Positions 53,024 to 62,388 of a stretch of 62,531 nucleotides of DNA are shown piece after piece. The first letter of the stretch is position 1, and each line of letters opens with the position of its first letter. This stretch comes from Bacteroides sp. (GTDB lineage Bacteria; Bacteroidota; Bacteroidia; Bacteroidales; SM23-62), in NCBI GenBank assembly GCA_011053095.1, contig DRHS01000229.1, positions 1 to 62,531 on the forward strand, written 5' to 3'. A model generated the notes under the pieces. That model saw only the letters and a list, made by a program, of their open reading frames with translations, ran no database searches and had not been told where the DNA came from. Position numbers and translations under genes: made by a program.

Positions 53024-56000
53024 ATTAACAGTATACAAAGATTAGTCTTTTCGGTTTTGTTTGTCACAGGATTTAGTATCCAGGGCATTTCCTCAGACAA
53101 AACCAACATTATTTTCATCCTAATAGACGATATGGGTTATATGGACAGCGAAACCTATGGCTCAGAGTACTATAAAACGCCTAACCTGACACGCCTGGCA
53201 AACGAAGGAATGTTGTTTACAAACGGGTATGCTGCCAGCCCGCTTTGTTCTCCTACACGTGCAAGCATTATGTCGGGACAACTGCCGGCTCGATTGCGAA
53301 TGACCGTGGCTATCACAAGTAAGACTAACAACGTGGCAGAACCTCAGGCTACGCAACCCCAGGCTTCCTGGAATTGCGGAGATGTGGAGAACCGCCACCA
53401 TCTTCCATTGGATATTTATACCCTGGGAGAAGCGATGCGGGATAGCGGTTACCATACGGCACATATCGGCAAATGGCACCTGTATCAAAGCGGTCTGGGT
53501 GCTGAATATGAAGCCGGCAGCAGGGGATTTGATTTTGTCATAGGAGGGAATCATGCTCCCGGACCTCCGGATTATTACTCACCCTATAAGAATAATATTC
53601 CCAACCTCTCTCCCGGCCCGGAAGGTGAGTACCTGAATGAGCGCCTTGCACAGGAAGCCATCAACTGGATTACGACGGTGAAGGATTCCAAAAATCCGTT
53701 TTTCCTGAATTTCTGGCATTATGCAGTACATGGTCCCCTAATTCCAAAACTGGATCTCTTGCAAAAATACATTGACTCCCGCGATCCTGATGCAGACCAG
53801 CGCTGTCCGGAAATGGCAACCATGCTCGAAAGTATGGATACCAGTATCGGTATGCTGCTGGACTGGCTGGATCAGCCCGAAAATGCAGAACTGAAAGCCA
53901 ATACAGTGATTATTCTTACTTCTGACAACGGAGGAGTTACTCATAATGTTACAGGAAATGGAGATTACTGGACATCCAACCGTCCGTTGCGCGGCGGGAA
54001 AGCCAATACTTACGAAGGCGGAGTGAAAGTACCGTGGATCGTCAGGTGGAATGATACGATTACTGCCGGTTCTGTTTGCCATACTTCAGTTCAAACCACG
54101 GATATTTATCCAACCGTATTGGATATCGCCGGCATCCCACCCAAACCAGGACAAATCCTGGATGGGCGCAGTATCCTTCCGCTATTCAAAGGTGAAATAA
54201 TGGATGAGGTCCCCATTTTTACTGATTTTCCACACCGGTTTGGGATTATGTGTGCACCGAGTGTCGCAGTCAGGTTGGGGGACTGGAAACTCTTACGCTT
54301 CTATTGGGCGGGAGAGAGAGCAGAATCCCACTATTATGAGCTTTTTAATCTAGCGCATGATCCCGTGGAGGCTATCAACCTGAGAGATTACTATCCTGAT
54401 AAGGTGCTTGAACTGGATGCATTAATTGATCTACACCTGGCAGATGTTGATGCCCTGATACCCATTGCCAACCCGAACTATACTGGCCCTTCACCCTTTG
54501 AGAGGGGAAATGATGTCATCAATACGGAGTTAGAGAAAAACACCATCTATTTTGAAAAGAGCGGAACAGATACCATTCAGTTGATTGACGAACAGGGACA
54601 AAAACGCAGATCTTTTGGCCTGGTATTGGAAGGCGAAAGCTGGGTAAGCGTAGAAAACACAACCGATGGGAAGGTCATTGTATCCTGGGATGCCGGGAAG
54701 AAACATGGAAGAGGCAGGGTGCTGTTTGGCTGGGCAGGGGGTGCCACAGTACGCGAAATCAATGGCTGGACAATGGAGCCTCTCGTACTGGAAATTAAAA
54801 AAGCTCTAAAACCGGGAGCGATGATCATGGATGGTGGCTTTGAGGAAACTTTTTCCAGTTACTGGTCAGAACATCATATCGGGACCACTGATGCCAACAT
54901 TTCATACAGCTCATTGGCTGACTCAGTTAAGATAACGATGGAAGGTGATGCAGCGGCATGGAACAGCCATGGTTTTCTGAGTAAAAAAAAAAACATCCTG
55001 GAGTTTGGCGATACCGTACACCTTAGCTTTTACATAAAAGCATCCCTTGAAGGGGCACAGGTATATGCTACCATGAGCTGCGATACACAAACCATCGGTG
55101 GAATAGTGCTTGACAGCATGATTGCCGGGACTTTTGTTGATTTATCTACCCAATGGCAGCGTTATAATACTCAGATATATATAGGCGGTGAAAATGTTGA
55201 TGTTGCCACGCGGAACAATTATCAGTTCAGGGTGTTTTTTCAAGATGCAGCTACCTATGTAATGGATGAAATTGAGGTGTATGCGAAAGAGAAACCTGAT
55301 CCCTCAAAAACCAGTCTAATCGATAACGGAAATTTCACCTACATCAACAATTCCACCTGGGGCAATCATCTTGCCGGGGGAACAGCTGCTTTTTCCCGAA
55401 CCCCTCAAAAAGAACAGGAAATTGTTGTAAGTGATGCCTCTGACCTATGGTATGGTGTGCAGTTACGAAACAAACGACTGACAAACCTGGGTGAGGGACC
55501 TGAAAAGGTTTATATCTCTTTTTCTGCCAGGTCAACAGTGGATGATGCTGTTATTTTGCCTGTGATGAACTCAGAGGCATATGATGCATTTTCTCAAACT
55601 TCAGTTTTGGGAGACACAATTAAAGTTGGGCAGGAATGGCAAAGATACAACACCCAGGTGCTGCTCGGTACAGACAGTATGGAAAACAGGGAGAACTGGC
55701 ATTTTATAATGGCCTTCAGGACGGATGCCACATATACCATCGACAGTCTGGACGTGTATATTATGGAAAAGGAAGATCTGTACGTTTCAGCCCTGGGCAG
55801 CGGCAATACAATCCCTGCCGACGGAACCCATTTCTTCACCACTGGGACTACTGTTGAATTGGCCGCTACACCAACGGGAGAAGCCGCATTTGTAAGCTGG
55901 GTGGTAGAAGGCAACGAGGTGGAGGGAAATCCAATTCAGGTAATAATGGGGAACAGCCTGTCCGCCTACGCGCTGTTTTCCGATGGGAATAAAGCATATT

Positions 56001-57082
56001 TTGCAGAGGCTTCATCCCGGGCTTTTAACCAGGATGCACATCCCTCAAAAGCCAACGATGGGATTACAACTTCCTGGACGGGATGGGTGGATAAAGTTCC
56101 TGCCGCTGATGATCCAAGCTGGATTGACTTCACATGGAATAGCCAGCAAACATTCAACCGGGTTGTGGTTTATGCCAATCCCAATCAAACCTATAACATA
56201 AACGACTATACCATACAGTATTGGGACGGGAGTGCTTTTCGGGACATAGTAACAATTGAGGATAATACTGAAGCCAGAAGAACAAGTACTTTCCCATCCG
56301 TTACTGCTTCCAGACTTCGCCTGTATTGCACTGATGCGGGCGCCCAGGCTCAGTTCTACCGTATCGATGAGGTAGAGGTGTATTATGATACAAAGGAACT
56401 CGCTATGGAAGAAGTCGTTGGTAACGGAACAGTCACTCCGGATGTGGGGATCCATACTGTTGCCAGGTACGACAGCATACAACTTAAAGCTGCACCTGAA
56501 ACTGATTGGGGTTTCAGCAAATGGGTGATAGACGGTTCAGATGTCATTCAGAATCCTTTGACTGTAATTGCAAACGATATCTCTTCAATTACTGCCCACT
56601 TCAGCTTGATACTTGACCGTACTGCCCTGCAGGCAGCATTGGTCAGCGCACGTGAAAAAGTAGATTCTGCAACAATAGGAAACATGGCTGGGCAATATTC
56701 CCAGGATGTTTTTAACATCGCAATTAATGCGATCATCGATGTTCAAAATGTGCTGGATACGGCTACAGTCCAGTCCGTTGTGGATGCAGCGCTTGACAAT
56801 TTTAACGCTGAAATGGCCAAGTTTGTCCCAAACGTAACCGGTATTAATCATGTGGATATTCCTGTTGTAAGAATTTATCCAAATCCTGTATCAAACACCT
56901 TGTACATAAGTGGCGATAATGCTTTTAGTTTCAAAATTACAGATGCCAGTGGCAGGGTGCTTATGAATAAGGAAATAGAGGGCAACAAGGTTGATGTTAG
57001 TTCATTGGAGAATGGCATTTATTTTATTCATTTCAAAATGACAGATAATTCCGTGGGAACTATGAGATTTATAAAAAGGTAG
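53015..57082 (+). CDS. Multidomain T9SS-secreted sulfatase
   Basis: A 1355-residue sulfatase, far longer than the usual 450-550. Order: signal peptide 1-28; sulfatase domain about 30-500 (ILIDDMGYMDSETYGSE, formylglycine signature CSPTR in PLCSPTRASIMSGQLPAR, GKWHLYQSG, ILTSDNGGVTHN); a short beta-domain about 511-595 (GLVLEGESWVSVEN); two carbohydrate-binding-like sandwiches about 603-758 and 765-918; an InlB-type repeat 922-990; an F5/8-type (discoidin) domain 992-1125; another InlB-type repeat to 1198; a FIVAR-like module 1199-1275; and a T9SS sorting domain. It is probably a cell-surface enzyme that binds its sulfated polymer tightly. Near codon 657 there is a run of eleven A (54983-54993), a possible slippage site. 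The first 160 codons exist again, broken, at 46.2 kb. Confidence 0.95.
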   Translation: MKKINSIQRLVFSVLFVTGFSIQGISSDKTNIIFILIDDMGYMDSETYGSEYYKTPNLTRLANEGMLFTNGYAASPLCSPTRASIMSGQLPARLRMTVAITSKTNNVAEPQATQPQASWNCGDVENRHHLPLDIYTLGEAMRDSGYHTAHIGKWHLYQSGLGAEYEAGSRGFDFVIGGNHAPGPPDYYSPYKNNIPNLSPGPEGEYLNERLAQEAINWITTVKDSKNPFFLNFWHYAVHGPLIPKLDLLQKYIDSRDPDADQRCPEMATMLESMDTSIGMLLDWLDQPENAELKANTVIILTSDNGGVTHNVTGNGDYWTSNRPLRGGKANTYEGGVKVPWIVRWNDTITAGSVCHTSVQTTDIYPTVLDIAGIPPKPGQILDGRSILPLFKGEIMDEVPIFTDFPHRFGIMCAPSVAVRLGDWKLLRFYWAGERAESHYYELFNLAHDPVEAINLRDYYPDKVLELDALIDLHLADVDALIPIANPNYTGPSPFERGNDVINTELEKNTIYFEKSGTDTIQLIDEQGQKRRSFGLVLEGESWVSVENTTDGKVIVSWDAGKKHGRGRVLFGWAGGATVREINGWTMEPLVLEIKKALKPGAMIMDGGFEETFSSYWSEHHIGTTDANISYSSLADSVKITMEGDAAAWNSHGFLSKKKNILEFGDTVHLSFYIKASLEGAQVYATMSCDTQTIGGIVLDSMIAGTFVDLSTQWQRYNTQIYIGGENVDVATRNNYQFRVFFQDAATYVMDEIEVYAKEKPDPSKTSLIDNGNFTYINNSTWGNHLAGGTAAFSRTPQKEQEIVVSDASDLWYGVQLRNKRLTNLGEGPEKVYISFSARSTVDDAVILPVMNSEAYDAFSQTSVLGDTIKVGQEWQRYNTQVLLGTDSMENRENWHFIMAFRTDATYTIDSLDVYIMEKEDLYVSALGSGNTIPADGTHFFTTGTTVELAATPTGEAAFVSWVVEGNEVEGNPIQVIMGNSLSAYALFSDGNKAYFAEASSRAFNQDAHPSKANDGITTSWTGWVDKVPAADDPSWIDFTWNSQQTFNRVVVYANPNQTYNINDYTIQYWDGSAFRDIVTIEDNTEARRTSTFPSVTASRLRLYCTDAGAQAQFYRIDEVEVYYDTKELAMEEVVGNGTVTPDVGIHTVARYDSIQLKAAPETDWGFSKWVIDGSDVIQNPLTVIANDISSITAHFSLILDRTALQAALVSAREKVDSATIGNMAGQYSQDVFNIAINAIIDVQNVLDTATVQSVVDAALDNFNAEMAKFVPNVTGINHVDIPVVRIYPNPVSNTLYISGDNAFSFKITDASGRVLMNKEIEGNKVDVSSLENGIYFIHFKMTDNSVGTMRFIKR
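53025..53512 (+). repeat. Direct repeat R, intact copy
   Basis: First part of the 1355-residue sulfatase gene; partner of 46238-46725, 488 bases without gaps and about 17 mismatches. Together with repeat L it brackets the higBA/Fic/AbiE/ATPase block. Confidence 0.85.
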
Positions 57083-57092
57083 AATTGAGAGC

Positions 57093-60000
57093 ATGGAGAA
57101 ATTGAACAATAAAATGAAACATAAGCAGATTTGTGTGATTACCGCAATTTTCACACTTCTTCTTATACAGAGTATCTATAGTATAGCAGAGGGACAAAAC
57201 GATATCTTACAGATACGCAGCGGTAACGAAACTGTAATGTGTAAGGCTTCTGATATTCTCAAAATCACCTTCGACTCGGTTCAGATGCGACGTCCGATTA
57301 TGGGTTTGCAGCGCTGGGATATGTATTCAGGGGAAGGTGCTACCCAAAAGCAAGAATTAGGTTACCTGGAAGGTGCACAAGCTTTCCTAAAACCGGAACA
57401 ATGGTGGCATCGTGCACCGTTTTTCACAAGACTAACTAAGGATGTTGACTGGGTAACCCATCCTGATGGTGCCGGTCCCCTGTGGATCAATTATCCTTAC
57501 GATTTTGCTTTCGTTCAGGAAGCAATGGACCAGGAGATTGATTTCGCTTCGGACGCGGGCATTGATTTCTTCATCTTCAACGGTCCTGCCCTAACCATAC
57601 ACAGCAACGGATGGGGATTACACAATAACCTGGATGCGTATCTGCTGAATACACGCGAGGATAAGGTGAAGTTTGTGTGTGCTCTTTACGGACACGGGGC
57701 AATGAATTACGGACGTACCCTTGTTGACCTGATGCTGGATGAAGTCATAAGTTACATGAAGCTGCCGGAGTGGCAAACGGTGTTAACTGGCCGCCCCCTG
57801 GTACCGGTGATTTTCCCTGAAGGATTCAGAGATCAACTTGGCAGCCATGCAAATCCGGAGGAGAGAATGACCAGTGCAGAGTTTATACAGTATATCCGGG
57901 ACAGGGTAATGGCCGCAGGGCTCAGGAATCCATACATCGTGGCTACACCGGTCCCGGCCCGATCCTATGAAAGTGCCGATGAATATATGGCAGACGGATA
58001 TGATTCATTTACAGATTATGCAGGCAGTTACGGAGGCGCCATGGCTACCTTTGGAAATGCTCCTTCATTCGCATCGGCAACCGATGCAATGCAACTGAAT
58101 TGGGACAATAGTTTTAAACCCAAGGCCCTGGATTTTGTGCCACCTATGAGCAATGGGAATTACGCCTGGCCTCGTGCAGAAGGGGATATACACTATATTA
58201 TTGAAAAACACCTTCCGGGTGATATGAAAGCACTGGTAAAATCTTCTTTGCAATATGTTGTGGATAATCCGGATGACTGCGGTGCACAGGTTCTCTTTTC
58301 CTATTCCTGGAATGAACATTCCGAAGGGGGTGGAATATGTCCTACTATGGGAGAATCACCCGATTATATTCCTGTAACTGCCACCCTGGACGAATTTGGC
58401 GAGGGACTCAGTGAATTTGAAGCAGCCTATACACCTGGTCCCGCTCAAAGGGTTATGCAGGTGAGTAAGACAGGTCAAGGGCCGGTTAAGTTCCCACTGT
58501 CGGAATTAAATGATATTCTGTATGAGGGCTATGGATATGCCAGACTTTTTGTCTATCACGATGACACAAATACTTCCATAATAATGACAGACGTCGACAA
58601 GATAGATTTTAATGATCCAGGCAACATGGATATTTTGCTCAGAGCGGGCGGAGATCCGATCATTTTCCCAATAGATAAAATAGATTCACTGTGTTTTGAA
58701 ACACCACAGACAATTCCTGAACCTCAGGAGCTGATCATTAAAGGTGATTTCAATTATTTTGATGCTATCAACATAAATTTCAGCGGTGAACCCAATGATT
58801 TTGACTGGAGAGGAAGCCACAATGGTGCGGAGCCAAATGGCAGCGACTGGAAAAGCATGAATGCCGGGGGAGGTATTCAGAGAGCTGCATTCTGCAAAGA
58901 ACATGTAGACAATCAATTTCTGGCATCCAATAAAATCACCCTTGGAGAGGGTGAAACATATCGTTTGATTTTCAGACATAGACAACATCCCAACGCCGCA
59001 ACAACAGAGGGAGTGGGTTTAAATGTTTTCCTCAGCTCAACCCAGGATAAAGTTAATTTGACGGATACCGTTCGTACGATTACATCTTTCTCCCTGACAA
59101 ACTTTGTCTTTGACACAACGGACTTTCAGGCTCTGGCCGGGGGAGATTACTATCTGGTATTCAGCACCCTTGCTCCTGCTGATTCCGCAGATGTAAAGAT
59201 CAATGTTGATGATGTGAGTTTAAAACAGGTATTACCTCTGAATAAGGTCTATCTTGAAACTACCATCTCAGCGGTTCAGAATGTGGTAGATGCCCAGTCT
59301 GAAAACATTGGATTCGAGGTTGGGCAGTATTCTCAAACAGTAATGGATTTAGCAACAGATGCTCTAAACGCCGCTCAAAATGTATTGGATACTGCCACCC
59401 GGCAAAATCAACTGGACGAATCACTTGCAACGCTGGAAAATGAAATGACAAAGTTTGTTCCAAATCTTACTTCTACAACAACTCTCAGGACCGTTATAGA
59501 TAGCGCTCAAGCGGTAGTTGATGCCCAATCGGGAAACATAGGAGATGAAGAAGGCCAATTTTCACAGGCAACCGTTGATGCTGCAGGTGCTGCGATAAGC
59601 TCTGCCGAAAATGTAAGGGATACTGCCTCCTTTCAATCTTCGGTCGATGCCGCAGTAACAAGCTTGAGATCCGAAATGGCCAAATTTCTTCCAAATACAA
59701 GGGCCGAGCCTGATGTTACAGCCCTGCAAAATGCCATAAACGATGCCAAAACAAAGACAGATGCCGCAACTGTTGGTAATGGGGCAGGCGAGTATTCCCA
59801 GGAAGTGATGGACATAGCCGTAAATGCAATAACGGACGCACAGAATGTCCGGGATACTGCAACCATGCAATCGGTTGTTGATGCTGCAATTCTAACCCTG
59901 GAGGCTGAAATGGCTAAATTTGTCCCGAATATTACCGGTATTCATAATGCAAACATCGCCGGTTTGAGAATTTACCCAAATCCTGTATCAAATTCTCTTT

Positions 60001-60185
60001 ACATAAATGCAGCTAATATTGCCGCATGTAAAATAATGGACACCAGCGGCAGGGTATTGCTGAATGAGAGAACATCTGCTAACAGTATTGATGTGAGCGT
60101 ACTGCAGGATGGCATATATTTCATACAGGTGGTTTTGGAAAACCATTCGGTTGTGATAAAGAAATTTTTAAAATGGAGTCAATAA
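57093..60185 (+). CDS. GH99/GH71-like hydrolase, T9SS-secreted, with three FIVAR-like repeats
   Basis: A 1030-residue exported protein. The signal peptide is best read from the ATG at 57114 (MKHKQICVITAIF), 21 bases inside. The N-terminal barrel (about 60-450) resembles GH99/GH71-like proteins: GLQRWDMYSG, IDFASDAGIDFFIFNGPA, RPLVPVIFPEGF and FSYSWNEHSEGGGICPT, the last equal to the WNEW(T/S)E motif. A beta-sandwich follows (about 545-710, ELIIKGDFNYFDAININF), then three tandem helical FIVAR-like repeats (about 713-790, 795-870, 875-955; each with 'GxxSQxxxDxAxxAIxxAQNVxDTA') and a T9SS sorting domain. It follows the large sulfatase by 10 bases, in one operon. The family is distant from the two other GH99-like proteins here. 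Confidence 0.87.
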   Translation: MEKLNNKMKHKQICVITAIFTLLLIQSIYSIAEGQNDILQIRSGNETVMCKASDILKITFDSVQMRRPIMGLQRWDMYSGEGATQKQELGYLEGAQAFLKPEQWWHRAPFFTRLTKDVDWVTHPDGAGPLWINYPYDFAFVQEAMDQEIDFASDAGIDFFIFNGPALTIHSNGWGLHNNLDAYLLNTREDKVKFVCALYGHGAMNYGRTLVDLMLDEVISYMKLPEWQTVLTGRPLVPVIFPEGFRDQLGSHANPEERMTSAEFIQYIRDRVMAAGLRNPYIVATPVPARSYESADEYMADGYDSFTDYAGSYGGAMATFGNAPSFASATDAMQLNWDNSFKPKALDFVPPMSNGNYAWPRAEGDIHYIIEKHLPGDMKALVKSSLQYVVDNPDDCGAQVLFSYSWNEHSEGGGICPTMGESPDYIPVTATLDEFGEGLSEFEAAYTPGPAQRVMQVSKTGQGPVKFPLSELNDILYEGYGYARLFVYHDDTNTSIIMTDVDKIDFNDPGNMDILLRAGGDPIIFPIDKIDSLCFETPQTIPEPQELIIKGDFNYFDAININFSGEPNDFDWRGSHNGAEPNGSDWKSMNAGGGIQRAAFCKEHVDNQFLASNKITLGEGETYRLIFRHRQHPNAATTEGVGLNVFLSSTQDKVNLTDTVRTITSFSLTNFVFDTTDFQALAGGDYYLVFSTLAPADSADVKINVDDVSLKQVLPLNKVYLETTISAVQNVVDAQSENIGFEVGQYSQTVMDLATDALNAAQNVLDTATRQNQLDESLATLENEMTKFVPNLTSTTTLRTVIDSAQAVVDAQSGNIGDEEGQFSQATVDAAGAAISSAENVRDTASFQSSVDAAVTSLRSEMAKFLPNTRAEPDVTALQNAINDAKTKTDAATVGNGAGEYSQEVMDIAVNAITDAQNVRDTATMQSVVDAAILTLEAEMAKFVPNITGIHNANIAGLRIYPNPVSNSLYINAANIAACKIMDTSGRVLLNERTSANSIDVSVLQDGIYFIQVVLENHSVVIKKFLKWSQ

Positions 60186-60190
60186 AAATC

Positions 60191-61912
60191 ATGAAAAGAA
60201 ATCTGGCGATTATCGTTGCAGCCTTATTCGTTACGCTAACAGGTTGCATAAACCAGGGAGATCCGGTTAAAAAGAGACCCAACATAATATTCATCCTGGC
60301 CGATGACCTGGGGTATATGGACATCCAGGCCTATGCCCATCATACGCTTGGAACAGATAAGGACAGCATGTATTATGAAACACCAAACCTGGATCGATTT
60401 ATCAGCGAGGGAGTGGCATTCAGCCAGGCTTATGCCAACCAGTTGTGCTCCCCGACACGGGCCGCTTTGCTAACCGGGAAATATGCCTCCCGTATAGGTT
60501 TTACCACTGCGGCCGGACATGAACCCACCTGGTACAACCAGGAAAAGGAGGTACCTGAGGACTCCTACATGCATGATGTGCTCTACCATACGGACCACCT
60601 GGAGGTTGAACAGGCATGGATGAACGGAAGCTCAAATACTGCATTGCCAACCGGTCAGAAGCGGGATAATGGATGGGATGTGCTAACCATAGCAGAGGCA
60701 CTGGAAGACTATCATTCCGCTTTTATCGGGAAATGGCACCTGGGCGGTTTCGAGGCGAAAGGCTATCAGCCGGGCGACAATGGTTTCGAAGAGCTGATCT
60801 TCAAAGACGCAGGCGGCTTTGACTATTTGAACTGGAGAGACAGCTGGGTAAAACCTTCGGATAAACTGAAGTCTGCAATAGAAAAAAATCTTCTGAAAGG
60901 AGGCAGCCTGGGGAAAGATACAGGGAAACCCTACTTAACCGATGAAATGGGTGCACAGGCTGTCAATTTCATCAGGGAACGTGCAGAAAATTCTGACCAG
61001 CCTTTCTTCCTCTATTTCTGTCATTTTGCAGTGCATACACCCTACCAGGGAAAGGAAGAAGATGTGGAATATTTTACCTCAAAAGAGACGAGGGGCTGGA
61101 ATAATCACAATTTACCCCAGTATGGAGCCATGTTGAAGAGTCTGGACAATACGGTTGGAGATATTTTTAACACGCTGGAAGAAACGGGCCTCGATGAGAA
61201 TACACTTCTTGTTTTTATGTCGGATAACGGAGGTCTTGATTCTGATATCAGGAGGAGATCGACGATGGGAACAAATAATTACCCCTTTGTGGGTGGTAAG
61301 GCATGCCTGACAGAAGGAGGTATCCGCGTTCCGCTTATCTTCAGGTGGAAGGGAAATATTGAAGGAGGAAAGTGGTGCAGCATCCCGGTTGATGCTACAG
61401 ATATTTTTCCCAGCCTGCTCGATGTGGCAGGTTATGACGCAGAAGAAATCATTGAACGTGAAGACATGGATGGCCGAAGTATAATTCCCTTGCTGTCTGA
61501 TACGGAAAACAAGGAAAATGCCTTTGATAAAAACATACGGTACTGGCACTACCCATTCAATGCCAGGATGAGTGATCCTTTCGATGGACATTACCTGACG
61601 CCGAAATCGGCCATCAGGGAGGGCGATTATAAGCTGATATTCGACTGGCACGGACGATTGCACCTGTTTGACATTGAAAATGACCCTTATGAAGAAAAGA
61701 ACCTGGTAAAAACAATGCCGGAAAAAACCAATGAAATGTTCGCTAAACTTATGCAATGGCTGGAAGGGAATGTAAAGAATACCTATTGGCCTTATCAAAA
61801 CCCGGAATACATTCCTGAGAATGATTTGCACGAGGAGCCTTTTATTGACCTGTACCAGGCCTGGAAAGAAGGAAAAGATGTAGCGGAAATCGTAATATCG
61901 GATCTGAAGTGA
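60191..61912 (+). CDS. Sulfatase lipoprotein
   Basis: A 573-residue type I sulfatase with lipobox TLTGC. Motifs: FILADDLGYMDIQAYAHH, formylglycine signature CSPTR in QLCSPTRAALLTGKYASRIG, GKWHLGGFEAKG, and MSDNGGLDSD. The acidic insertion between the signature and GKWHLG (DSYMHDVLYHTDHLEVEQAW) is longer than in the other sulfatases here. The ATG at 60191 is chosen since it begins the signal peptide six bases after the previous stop; an in-frame ATG at 60173 overlaps that gene. It belongs to the operon of the two T9SS enzymes. Confidence 0.95.
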   Translation: MKRNLAIIVAALFVTLTGCINQGDPVKKRPNIIFILADDLGYMDIQAYAHHTLGTDKDSMYYETPNLDRFISEGVAFSQAYANQLCSPTRAALLTGKYASRIGFTTAAGHEPTWYNQEKEVPEDSYMHDVLYHTDHLEVEQAWMNGSSNTALPTGQKRDNGWDVLTIAEALEDYHSAFIGKWHLGGFEAKGYQPGDNGFEELIFKDAGGFDYLNWRDSWVKPSDKLKSAIEKNLLKGGSLGKDTGKPYLTDEMGAQAVNFIRERAENSDQPFFLYFCHFAVHTPYQGKEEDVEYFTSKETRGWNNHNLPQYGAMLKSLDNTVGDIFNTLEETGLDENTLLVFMSDNGGLDSDIRRRSTMGTNNYPFVGGKACLTEGGIRVPLIFRWKGNIEGGKWCSIPVDATDIFPSLLDVAGYDAEEIIEREDMDGRSIIPLLSDTENKENAFDKNIRYWHYPFNARMSDPFDGHYLTPKSAIREGDYKLIFDWHGRLHLFDIENDPYEEKNLVKTMPEKTNEMFAKLMQWLEGNVKNTYWPYQNPEYIPENDLHEEPFIDLYQAWKEGKDVAEIVISDLK

Positions 61913-61943
61913 ATTACCTAATTCCCACTCAAATCAATGAAGC

Positions 61944-62312
61944 ATGAAAAATAAGATCGCACTAATCACACTCCTTTTTTTGATTCTGGCACCTGTAACT
62001 CTCTCTGGGCAGTCCATCACACGCCTGGTATTTTTCAACCTGAATCATGAAGCGGGAACACCGGAGGCGGAGGCCTTTTTTGAGAAAACCATGATACTGG
62101 GAGAGATTCCCAGTTTATCCGGATTCGCGGTGGAGAAAGTGGAGGGCAAGAACTTCGAATATGATTACGTTGTCCGGCTGGAATTCAGCGACCGGCAGGG
62201 AGTCCAGGAATACGTCGATCACCGGATCCATAAAGACTACCTGGAGGAGGTATGGAAGGAAAATGTCAGCGGCGGAATGCTGATCGACCTGGTTGGGTTA
62301 AATACCTCCTGA
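61944..62312 (+). CDS. Secreted Dabb (stress-responsive A/B barrel) domain protein
   Basis: A 122-residue protein with a signal peptide (ITLLFLILAPVTLSG) followed by one Dabb ferredoxin-like domain: SITRLVFFNLNHEAGTPEAE, then FEYDYVVRLEFSDRQGVQEYVDH and HIR-like RIHKDYLEEVW. Dabb proteins are small dimers of mostly unknown function; exported versions are frequent in Bacteroidota glycan loci. It starts 31 bases after the sulfatase and precedes the aldolase gene. Confidence 0.85.
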   Translation: MKNKIALITLLFLILAPVTLSGQSITRLVFFNLNHEAGTPEAEAFFEKTMILGEIPSLSGFAVEKVEGKNFEYDYVVRLEFSDRQGVQEYVDHRIHKDYLEEVWKENVSGGMLIDLVGLNTS

Positions 62313-62388
62313 AATAATTACAAAAAGGCAGGGAAGGCCTGGAAGGAATGAAAGGATATAGCGCAAATCGTAATATTAAATCACTGGT

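Noticed and set aside
59230..59930. Regular DNA repeats at the end of the GH99/GH71-like gene, possible CRISPR
   Set aside because: Repeat units are about 240 bases, in frame and diverged; they encode FIVAR-like protein modules. There are no short identical repeats with unique spacers.
61112..61831. 239-codon open frame on the minus strand
   Set aside because: Antisense to the sulfatase at 60.2 kb; shadow of the real coding frame.
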